Assembly (NCBI GenBank): GCA_051648365.1
Contig: JBOFEZ010000111.1
Location: 1-15,027 of the forward strand
Direction: 5' to 3'
DNA length: 15,027 nucleotides
From: JAGNZR01 sp051648365
GTDB taxonomy: Bacteria; Fusobacteriota; Fusobacteriia; Fusobacteriales; Fusobacteriaceae
Numbering within the stretch: the first letter of the stretch is position 1; the number at the start of each line of letters is the position of its first letter. The notes under the pieces were generated by a model. It was not told where the DNA came from and made no database searches. It saw nothing but the letters and a program-made list of their open reading frames with translations. The translations under genes were made by a program, and so were the position numbers. Positions 1-5,945 of this stretch are shown here, piece after piece.

Positions 1-227
1 TTCTTCAAGCTGGATTCACTGACAGTTTCAGATATCTCTACCCGGAACTACAAGGTGCTTATTCATGGTGGTCATATAGATTTAGTGCTAGAAAAAATAA
101 TGCAGGATGGAGAATAGATTATTTTATGGTGAGTGAGAGGTTGAAAGGGAGTATAGAGGGAGCCGGGATACACAGTGCAATCCTGGGATCTGATCATTGT
201 CCTGTAGAATTACAGCTTAAAGTCTAG
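1..227 (+). CDS. xth: Exodeoxyribonuclease III, C-terminal part (5' truncated by window)
   Basis: Reading from base 3 gives 74 residues to a TAG stop at 225-227, with the 5' part outside the window. Exonuclease III of the AP-endonuclease/DNase I-like fold removes nucleotides 3'-5' from duplex DNA and cuts at abasic sites in base-excision repair. The visible tail carries the family's closing blocks: F-T-D-S-F-R, then Y-S-W-W-S-Y-R-F, then G-W-R-I-D-Y-F, and the catalytic-histidine motif G-S-D-H-C-P-V about ten residues from the end. The Trp-rich block and the W-R-I-D-Y-F block are those of bacterial ExoIII rather than of other members of the superfamily. The next gene starts 63 nt downstream. 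I see no clear terminator between them, only a T-run after the stop without a stable stem. The symbol could equally be written exoA. Confidence 0.9.
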   Translation, partial: LQAGFTDSFRYLYPELQGAYSWWSYRFSARKNNAGWRIDYFMVSERLKGSIEGAGIHSAILGSDHCPVELQLKV

Positions 228-247
228 TTTTTTTTCTGAAATTAATA

Positions 248-253
248 TATAAT
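248..253 (+). promoter_or_regulatory. Possible -10 box upstream of hemZ
   Basis: A TATAAT hexamer lies in the 63-nt gap between the exonuclease gene and hemZ, about 40 nt before the hemZ start. No good -35 is seen at 16-18 nt spacing (the region is TAGTTTTTTT). In such AT-rich DNA this may be chance, so the call is weak. Confidence 0.3.
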
Positions 254-290
254 AAGGGGATGAAAATAAACTATATAATGGAGGTGGAAT

Positions 291-1688
291 TTGAATATTT
301 ATTCTAACTTTCCTTTGGGAGAGAGAAGTATAAAAGAGTTTGGAAGAGTTCTGCTTCCAGAACTTCGGGATAAAGATATCTATGGAGAATTTTCTCAGAC
401 TACGGAAGAGATAACCTTGAAACTCCTAATAGATGGTGTGGAAAAGAAGTTTACCTACCAGAATCTAGAATCTAAGATAGATGATGTGAAGATAATTATT
501 TTTAAGACTGCTCTCTTAAAGTTTTGTGAGAAAACTCTTCCTTGGGGAGGTTTAATCGGAGTCAGACCTACAAAGGTTGTAAAAAGACTTAGAAGTGTAG
601 GTTACCAATATTCTGAAATTTCAGATATTCTTCAGAAGATATATCTAGTAACTCTGGAAAAAGCTGAGCTCCTTATAAAAATCTACCAAAAAGAGCTGGA
701 GCTTATGAATAGTGAGGCGACTAGCATCTATATAGGAATACCTTTCTGTCCAACCAAGTGTAGATACTGCTCCTTTGCATCCTATGAGATAGGAGGGCCA
801 GTAGGAGAGCGTTACTACAAAGGTTTTGTAGATACTCTCCTCAAAGAGATAGAGCTCACAGGAAGGCTGGTAAGAGAAAAAAATATGAGAATAGAATCTA
901 TCTATATAGGTGGAGGAACCCCGAGTACTCTGAGTGAAAAAGATTTAGAGAGAGTCCTTCGGGCAGTGGATACCCATATAGACAGAACCCATCTGAGAGA
1001 GTATACTTTTGAGGCTGGAAGAGAGGATAGTATAACTGACAAAAAACTGGAGATAGCCAAAAAATATGGTGTAGACAGGATGAGTCTGAATCCTCAGACC
1101 TTCAATGAAGAAACTTTGGAAAAAATAAACCGTAGGATGAATCTGGAGAACTTCGACAGATGCTACCATAATATGAAAGAGTTGGGATTTATCCTAAATA
1201 TGGATATAATTCTGGGATTACCTGGAGAGAGTGACAGGGAGATAGTGAAAACTCTGGATATGATAGAAAGGTATGACATAGAGAACCTCACGGTTCACTC
1301 TCTGGCACTCAAAAAAGCTTCTGTACTCTTTAAGGATGAAAATACAGAGATTAACAGTATCAGTAGGGAAACTGTAGAAGAGAGAGTAAATCAACTTCTG
1401 AAGAGAAGAGGGATGCACCCTTACTATATCTATCGACAGAAAAACAGTGCTGACTGGGGAGAAAACGTAGGCTTTGCCAAGGCAGGATATGAATCTCTAT
1501 TTAATATGGAGATGATAGAGGAAAATCAAAATACCATAGGAATCGGAGGAGGAGCTATCAGTAAGAGGATAAGCAGAGACCACGAATCCCGTGATGAGAT
1601 AGAGAGACTGGTGAATCCCAAGGATCCTGCAACTTATATAAGAGAGATGGAGGAGAGGTTCCATGAAAAGGTTAAACTTTTTTCTTAA
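291..1688 (+). CDS. hemZ: Coproporphyrinogen III dehydrogenase-like radical SAM protein HemZ
   Basis: A 465-residue radical-SAM protein of the HemN/HemW superfamily, HemZ branch. Family members are linked to oxygen-independent decarboxylation of coproporphyrinogen III to protoporphyrinogen IX. The N-terminal ~145 residues form the HemZ-specific region, with the signature L-P-W-G-G-L-I-G-V-R-P-T-K at 83-95. The [4Fe-4S]/SAM motif C-P-T-K-C-R-Y-C has cysteines at 153, 157 and 160. The SAM-binding G-G-G-T-P-S is at 207-212 and S-L-N-P-Q-T-F at 265-271, where HemN/HemW usually read S-x-G-x-Q-S-F. The start is TTG, chosen because GGAGGTGG (280-287) sits directly upstream and no in-frame ATG is better placed. 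The 3' end overlaps the next gene by 26 nt. Whether this organism makes heme cannot be judged from this window, so the substrate is family-based. HemW or an anaerobic heme-using radical SAM enzyme is less likely given the N-terminal region. Confidence 0.88.
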   Translation: MNIYSNFPLGERSIKEFGRVLLPELRDKDIYGEFSQTTEEITLKLLIDGVEKKFTYQNLESKIDDVKIIIFKTALLKFCEKTLPWGGLIGVRPTKVVKRLRSVGYQYSEISDILQKIYLVTLEKAELLIKIYQKELELMNSEATSIYIGIPFCPTKCRYCSFASYEIGGPVGERYYKGFVDTLLKEIELTGRLVREKNMRIESIYIGGGTPSTLSEKDLERVLRAVDTHIDRTHLREYTFEAGREDSITDKKLEIAKKYGVDRMSLNPQTFNEETLEKINRRMNLENFDRCYHNMKELGFILNMDIILGLPGESDREIVKTLDMIERYDIENLTVHSLALKKASVLFKDENTEINSISRETVEERVNQLLKRRGMHPYYIYRQKNSADWGENVGFAKAGYESLFNMEMIEENQNTIGIGGGAISKRISRDHESRDEIERLVNPKDPATYIREMEERFHEKVKLFS

Positions 1689-2166
1689 AATTTTTGCAGT
1701 TATGTTTTTTTTCTTAAGTGCTAGTGTTTACGGCGAGGGAAAAATTATATATGGAAACAACACTCTGGTAAACCGAGAGGTGAAACTGGATATAAACAGT
1801 GCTACCAAGGAGGATATGCTTCGTAACGGAATATCAACAGGGTATGTGGCTAAAATTTTTGAATATAGGGAGATTACAGGAGGGTTTCTGGAGCTTTCGG
1901 AAATGAAGAGAATAAAGGGGATAGGAGATGCCACCTATCAGAAACTGATCAAAAAATTTAAGGTAGAGGGAGATTTTACCCCTAAAAAGTACAATATAAA
2001 TAAGGCGGATGAGAAAGTTTTGGTTTATATGGGATACTCTAAGGAAGAGATAAAAAATATCAGAAAACATATAGCTCAGGAAGGAAAAATTCAGAACAAT
2101 CTAGAGCTTATGAAGCTAATATCGAAGAAAAAGTATGAGAAACAAAGAGATTTTATAGATTATTAG
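1663..2166 (+). CDS. Secreted ComEA-like helix-hairpin-helix protein with a second, degenerate repeat
   Basis: A 167-residue protein with a signal peptide (K-R at 2-3, hydrophobic core about 5-20, likely cleavage after V-Y-G at 24). Residues 41-100 match the ComEA-type helix-hairpin-helix module: L-D-I-N-S-A at 42-47, Y-R-E near 68-70, G-G-F-L-E-L-S-E at 73-80 and the hairpin K-G-I-G-D-A at 85-90. Such modules bind DNA without sequence preference, and ComEA is the extracytoplasmic DNA receptor of natural transformation. Residues 109-165 look like a second copy (Y-N-I-N-K-A-D at 110-116, then L-M-K-L-I) that has lost the G-I-G hairpin. The start ATG follows GGAGGAGAGG (1650-1658) inside the end of hemZ. 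The stop overlaps the AGGAGG site of hslO. A real role in DNA uptake is not shown; other exported HhH proteins exist. Confidence 0.75.
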   Translation: MKRLNFFLKIFAVMFFFLSASVYGEGKIIYGNNTLVNREVKLDINSATKEDMLRNGISTGYVAKIFEYREITGGFLELSEMKRIKGIGDATYQKLIKKFKVEGDFTPKKYNINKADEKVLVYMGYSKEEIKNIRKHIAQEGKIQNNLELMKLISKKKYEKQRDFIDY

Positions 2167-2175
2167 GAGGTAAAA

Positions 2176-3057
2176 ATGGACAGAATAATAAGAGGAATAA
2201 GCAGAAATGCAAGATTTTTCGTAACAGATACAACAGAGATAGTGAGGGAAGCACTCGTTATGCACCAGTGTACACCTGGAGCTATCTACAGCTTCGGAAA
2301 ATTCCTAACGGCAGGAATTATAATGGGAGCAACATTAAAAGGTGAGGATGTACTTACCCTAAGAACAGATACAGATGGTCTTGTTGGGCAGATGCTACTT
2401 ACTGTAAATGCGAAGGGAGATGTAAAAGGATATATTCAAAATCCTGGTGCACAATATCTTCAGGTGGCAACAGAACATAAGGTTTCTGATTTTTTAGGAA
2501 CAGGAGCTCTAAGAGTAATAAAAGATATGGGATTGAAAGATCCTTATTCTGGAGTATCAGATATGACAACAGGAGATCTTGCCCAGGATATAGCTTATTA
2601 TTACCATGTTTCCGAGCAGATACCTACGGTTATCTCCCTAGGAGTTAGCATAGATGGGGAAGGAAATGTGGTTTCGGCAGGAGGATACATGATTCAGCTT
2701 CTTCCTGATGCCGATGATGATTTTATAGATAAACTGGAAGAAAAGATAAAAGCGATAAGAAGCTTTACCGAACTACGTAACGGAGGAATGGATCTAGAGA
2801 GAATAATCCATCTTTTATACGAGGACATGGAAGATGAAAAAGGAGAAAAGCTGATAGAGGAGTATGAGATACTAGAGGGCAAAAAAGTTCAGTACCTATG
2901 CAACTGTAGCAGAGAGAAATTCCATAACGGAGTTATCACCCTGGGGAAAAAAGAGATAGATGATATTATTCATGAAAAAGGAAGCCTGGATGTAGAGTGT
3001 CATTTCTGTAGAAAGATATACTCTTTTAACTCCGAGGATTTCAAGGATATGAAATAG
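2176..3057 (+). CDS. hslO: Hsp33 redox-regulated molecular chaperone
   Basis: A 293-residue cytoplasmic holdase chaperone that is switched on by oxidative unfolding. The N-terminal Hsp33 domain begins with D-R-I-I-R-G and contains G-Q-M-L-L-T-V (71-77) and G-Y-I-Q-N-P (85-90). The linker leads to the C-terminal redox switch with four zinc-binding cysteines: C242-x-C244 and C275-x-x-C278. This C-x-C...C-x-x-C pattern is diagnostic of Hsp33. Under reducing conditions the cysteines hold zinc; on oxidation they form disulfides and release zinc, exposing the substrate-binding surface. Length matches the family. ATG at 2176 follows AGGAGG at 2165-2170, which overlaps the previous gene's stop, so the genes are probably co-transcribed. 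The gene ends 24 nt before tatD. Confidence 0.96.
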   Translation: MDRIIRGISRNARFFVTDTTEIVREALVMHQCTPGAIYSFGKFLTAGIIMGATLKGEDVLTLRTDTDGLVGQMLLTVNAKGDVKGYIQNPGAQYLQVATEHKVSDFLGTGALRVIKDMGLKDPYSGVSDMTTGDLAQDIAYYYHVSEQIPTVISLGVSIDGEGNVVSAGGYMIQLLPDADDDFIDKLEEKIKAIRSFTELRNGGMDLERIIHLLYEDMEDEKGEKLIEEYEILEGKKVQYLCNCSREKFHNGVITLGKKEIDDIIHEKGSLDVECHFCRKIYSFNSEDFKDMK

Positions 3058-3081
3058 AAAATATTTGTCTCGGGAGGAAAG

Positions 3082-3870
3082 ATGAGAAAATATATTAAGC
3101 CTGTAGATACACACTGCCATATAGATAATGCTCAATATGATGGGGACAGAAGTGAGATAATAGAAAATATAAAAAACAGTCTGCTTTTTGCAGTGAACAT
3201 CGGCTATGACATACCTTCTTCAGAGGAAAGTATGAAGTTAGCCAGGGAAAATACCAATATTTTTGCTTCGATAGGGATTCATCCCACAGATGTAGGGGAT
3301 AATTGGACATCTGAAACAGAAAAAAAATTGGAAGAGATGGGAAAGTGTGAAAAAGTAGTGGCTATAGGTGAGATAGGATTGGACTACCATTGGATGACAA
3401 AGCCGAAGGAAACTCAGAAGCTTTGGTTCAGAAAACAGATGGAACTGGCGGAAAAGCTTGGAAAGCCTGTGGTTATCCATACAAGAGAAGCTACACATGA
3501 CACTGTGGAGATACTGAAAGAGTTTCCAGGAGTAAAGGGAGTTCTTCACTGCTACCCAGGATCCTACGAGACAGCTCGTGAAATTATGGAAAATTATTAT
3601 TTTGGAGTGGGAGGGGTCCTAACTTTTAAAAATTCTAAGAAATCGGTAGAGTTTATCCGTGAGATTCCACTCGATAGGATAGTCCTAGAGACAGATTCAC
3701 CATACCTGACACCTGAACCTAACAGAGGGAAGCGTAACACTCCCCTGAATGTGGAACATGTAGCTAGAAAAATAGCCGAAATAAAAGAGATTACCTATGA
3801 GGAAGTAGTAGAGATAACAGACAGAAATGCCATAAAATTATATGGGGTGGAGAGATGTTTTCAGGAATAG
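3082..3870 (+). CDS. tatD: TatD family metal-dependent deoxyribonuclease
   Basis: A 262-residue TIM-barrel metallohydrolase of the TatD/YcfH/YabD family. Members are Mg2+/Mn2+-dependent 3'-5' DNases acting in the cytoplasm, with proposed roles in DNA repair and turnover. Metal ligands are visible in order: H-x-H at residues 11-13 (T-H-C-H), G-I-H-P-T-D at 65-70, E97 in G-E-I-G-L-D-Y, H133 in V-I-H-T-R-E, H156 in L-H-C-Y and D205 in L-E-T-D-S-P-Y-L. The closing R-G-K-R-N-T-P block is also family-typical. The start ATG follows GGGAGG at 3072-3077. The last 16 nt overlap acpS, suggesting coupled translation. Bacteria often hold several TatD paralogues, so the exact orthologue (TatD, YcfH or YabD type) is not resolved. 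Confidence 0.93.
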   Translation: MRKYIKPVDTHCHIDNAQYDGDRSEIIENIKNSLLFAVNIGYDIPSSEESMKLARENTNIFASIGIHPTDVGDNWTSETEKKLEEMGKCEKVVAIGEIGLDYHWMTKPKETQKLWFRKQMELAEKLGKPVVIHTREATHDTVEILKEFPGVKGVLHCYPGSYETAREIMENYYFGVGGVLTFKNSKKSVEFIREIPLDRIVLETDSPYLTPEPNRGKRNTPLNVEHVARKIAEIKEITYEEVVEITDRNAIKLYGVERCFQE

Positions 3871-4244
3871 GAAATGATATAATCGAGATAGAGAGAATAA
3901 AACAAGCTCTGAGCAGACCTGGTTTCCGAGAAAGGGTTTTTACAGAGAAGGAGATAGAAGAGATAGTCAACAAAGGTGATAAAACGGAATCCTATGCTGG
4001 AAAGTTTGCGGCCAAAGAAGCAGTCGCCAAGGCTTTCGGTACAGGAGTGAGAGGTTTTGATTTGAGAGACGTCGAGATTCTAGGAGATGAGCTGGGAAAA
4101 CCATTAGTCCACCTAGGGGGGGATCTTGCAGAAAAGTATGCAAAGCATAAAATAGAACTAAGTATTTCACATTGTAAAGAATATGCAGCAGCGGTAGCAA
4201 TATTATTCCAAAGGAGAGAGGAAGATGATACAGCAGTTTTATGA
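3855..4244 (+). CDS. acpS: Holo-[acyl-carrier-protein] synthase
   Basis: A 129-residue phosphopantetheinyl transferase of the AcpS group. It moves 4'-phosphopantetheine from CoA onto a serine of acyl carrier protein, which activates it for fatty-acid synthesis. The N-terminal G-I-G-N-D-I-I-E-I-E-R-I carries the Mg2+-binding aspartate D8. The second motif, A-G-K-F-A-A-K-E-A-V-A-K-A at 48-60, carries E54 and the conserved lysines. The late block L-S-I-S-H-C-K is also typical. Length is normal for the homotrimeric enzyme. ATG at 3855 lies inside the end of tatD and is preceded by the G-rich purine stretch 3844-3852. The 3' end overlaps the NuoE-like gene by 20 nt. Confidence 0.96.
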   Translation: MFSGIGNDIIEIERIKQALSRPGFRERVFTEKEIEEIVNKGDKTESYAGKFAAKEAVAKAFGTGVRGFDLRDVEILGDELGKPLVHLGGDLAEKYAKHKIELSISHCKEYAAAVAILFQRREEDDTAVL

Positions 4245-4692
4245 AAAATTGGATGACTATATAAAAGCAGGAACCTATAGAGATGACGGATTGGACATTT
4301 TGGAATTTACTCTGGATAAGTTGGGAGAGGTTCCAGAGGAGGTTATACAGCATATCTCAAAAAAAACCGGAATATGGGATTTGACCCTAAGAAATACCAT
4401 GGAATTTTATCCTCGTTTTAAAAAACTGAAAGAGCATAATCATCTGATAATAACAGTATGCCACGGAAGAGGTTGCGGACCTACTAATCGGGAGATTCTA
4501 GCTGCTTTGGAAGAGTATATGGAAGAGGTTGGAAGGGATGAACTCCAGAGAAGGAATCCGGCTATAGAGCACCTAAAATTTGACCAGCAACACTGCTTTG
4601 CCAAATGTGGAAAGGGACCTGTAATGAAAATTGGAGAGCAATATTATTTTCAGATGAATTTGGAGAAATTAAAAGAGATACTGAATATATAG
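4225..4692 (+). CDS. Stand-alone NuoE-like [2Fe-2S] thioredoxin-fold protein
   Basis: A 155-residue protein of the NADH dehydrogenase 24-kDa (NuoE/HoxE/HndA) family. The N-terminal helical part (about 1-70) includes the family-like L-G-E-V-P-E-E-V-I-Q-H-I-S near 33-45. The C-terminal thioredoxin-like domain carries four cysteines spaced C79-x4-C84 and C124-x3-C128, the [2Fe-2S] pattern of the 24-kDa subunit. NuoE-type subunits normally sit beside a flavoprotein (NuoF/HydB/HndC) gene in complex I, electron-bifurcating hydrogenases or NAD-dependent formate dehydrogenases. None is present here; the neighbours are acpS and prfB. It may serve a complex encoded elsewhere or act alone as a small electron carrier. 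The ATG lies in the end of acpS, 6 nt after AAGGAGAG (4211-4218). Family is secure, role unknown. Confidence 0.85.
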   Translation: MIQQFYEKLDDYIKAGTYRDDGLDILEFTLDKLGEVPEEVIQHISKKTGIWDLTLRNTMEFYPRFKKLKEHNHLIITVCHGRGCGPTNREILAALEEYMEEVGRDELQRRNPAIEHLKFDQQHCFAKCGKGPVMKIGEQYYFQMNLEKLKEILNI

Positions 4693-4741
4693 AGAAAAGC
4701 TCCGCTAACAGGATGATTTCCTCCGATTTATAGGTTATTTT

Positions 4742-4768
4742 GAGAAAAAAGAGAAAAAAGAGAAAAAT
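4742..4768 (+). repeat. Three tandem 9-nt purine repeats in the prfB leader
   Basis: GAGAAAAAA occurs twice head to tail, followed by GAGAAAAAT. The purine bias continues to the prfB start at 4797 with only a few pyrimidines. No stable hairpin is expected, so the leader should be unstructured. The gap 4693-4796 otherwise shows only a weak 4-bp stem (AGGA/TCCT near 4710-4722) and no intrinsic terminator. Confidence 0.7.
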
Positions 4769-4796
4769 AGAGACAGAGAAGATAGAAAGGAAGAAA

Positions 4797-5898
4797 ATGG
4801 ATATATTAGAGATAAAGAGAGAGTTTGCTGAACTGGAGAAAAAATTAGAAGATATAAGGGGGTCTCTTTGACTTAGAAGGAAAAGAGAAACGTCTGAAAG
4901 AGTTAGAAGAGATCAGTACCCAGGATGGATTCTGGGGAGATAAAAAATTTAGTCAGAAAATTATAAAAGAGAGTAACGAGCTGAAGGATTTAGTAAACGT
5001 ATACTATGGAATAGCCGACAACCACGATGATGTTCAGCTACTGATAGAGTTTACTGAAGCTGGAGATGAAGACTCAGCAGGAGAGCTGGAAGGAAGATTC
5101 CATGAACTTCTGGAAGGGATAGACAGTTTTGATACCCAACTACTTCTGGATGGAGAGTATGACTTTAACAATGCTATAGTTACTATCCACTCAGGAGCAG
5201 GAGGAACAGAATCATGTGACTGGGCTGATATGCTTTACCGTATGTACAGCCGTTGGTGCAACAACAAAAAATATAAGATTGCAGAACTTGATTTTATGGC
5301 GGGAGATATGGTAGGAGTCAAATCAGTGACTTTTATGGTAGAAGGACCAAGAGCTTATGGATACCTTAAAACAGAAAAGGGAGTTCACAGACTTGTTAGA
5401 ATTTCTCCATTTGATGCGAACAAAAAAAGACATACATCTTTTGCTTCGGTAGAGGTTATGCCTGAGATAGATGATTCGGTAGAGGTAATTATAGATTCCG
5501 GAGATCTTAAGGTGGATGTTTACCGTTCTGGAGGAGCCGGAGGTCAGCACGTAAATACGACAGACTCAGCGGTGAGAATTACTCACCTTCCATCAGGAGT
5601 AGTTGTAACTTGTCAAAAAGAACGTTCTCAGATTGCCAACAGAGAGACAGCCATGAAACTTCTGAAATCTAAGCTTATCGAGATTGAGATAAAGAAAAAA
5701 GAAGCTGAGATGAAGGAGATTCAAGGAGAACAATCAGAAATCGGATGGGGAAATCAAATCAGATCCTATGTTTTCCAGCCTTATACACTGGTGAAAGATC
5801 ACAGAACTGGTGCTGAATCAGGAAATATAAGAGCTGTTATGGATGGAGAGATAGATATTTTTATAAATGCTGAGCTTAGAGCTAGTAAAAAAAGGTAG
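4797..5898 (+). CDS. prfB: Peptide chain release factor 2, with programmed +1 frameshift
   Basis: Release factor 2 ends translation at UGA and UAA by triggering hydrolysis of peptidyl-tRNA. The gene reads as 24 codons from ATG 4797 to CTT 4866-4868. It then meets an in-frame TGA (4869-4871) and continues in the +1 frame from GAC 4870 to TAG 5896-5898, giving 366 residues, the usual RF2 size. The joined protein has the UGA-reading tripeptide S-P-F at about 203-205 and the catalytic G-G-Q at about 248-250 (within G-G-A-G-G-Q-H-V-N-T), so it is RF2 and not RF1. No stop interrupts the +1 frame between 4870 and 5898. The start is supported by AAAGGAAG at 4786-4793. Expression should be autoregulated: low RF2 lets the ribosome shift. 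The interruption is therefore functional and the gene is not a pseudogene. Confidence 0.96.
4857..4872 (+). promoter_or_regulatory. Programmed +1 ribosomal frameshift site of prfB
   Basis: The bases read AGG GGG TCT CTT TGA C. An internal Shine-Dalgarno-like AGGGGG (4857-4862) lies three nucleotides before the slippery CTT codon (4866-4868), followed by the in-frame TGA and a C. This is the layout known from Escherichia coli prfB, differing only in the spacer codon (TCT here, TAT there). The TGA is codon 25 of the zero frame. Slow recognition of UGA C when RF2 is scarce allows peptidyl-tRNA-Leu to slip to UUU, and translation resumes at GAC. Confidence 0.96.
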
Positions 5899-5903
5899 CC
5901 ATG

Positions 5904-5912
5904 TGATATAAT
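5904..5912 (+). promoter_or_regulatory. Possible extended -10 promoter for gltX
   Basis: TGATATAAT between prfB and gltX matches an extended -10 (TGn followed by TATAAT). It would start transcripts near 5919, about 27 nt before the chosen gltX start. The -35 region (AGTAAA at the expected position, inside the end of prfB) is poor. It could supply GluRS independently of the upstream operon. Confidence 0.42.
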
Positions 5913-5945
5913 TTGAAAAAGAACAAAGATGAGGAGATAAAGATT

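Noticed and set aside
228..240. Intrinsic terminator after the exonuclease gene
   Set aside because: There is a T8 run but no stable stem before it.
3095..4353. Antisense open frames of 70-128 codons opposite tatD, acpS and the NuoE-like gene
   Set aside because: They lie wholly opposite well-supported genes, lack ribosome sites and resemble no family; they reflect the codon bias of the real strand.
4797..5898. prfB as a pseudogene broken by a frameshift or sequencing error
   Set aside because: The interruption matches the known RF2 recoding cassette in every element, and the rest of the gene is intact.
5913..5945. TTG start giving GluRS an 11-residue extension
   Set aside because: No ribosome site precedes it; ATG 5946 has GAGGAG nine bases upstream and begins right before the conserved N-terminus. 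The extension overlaps a likely -10 region.
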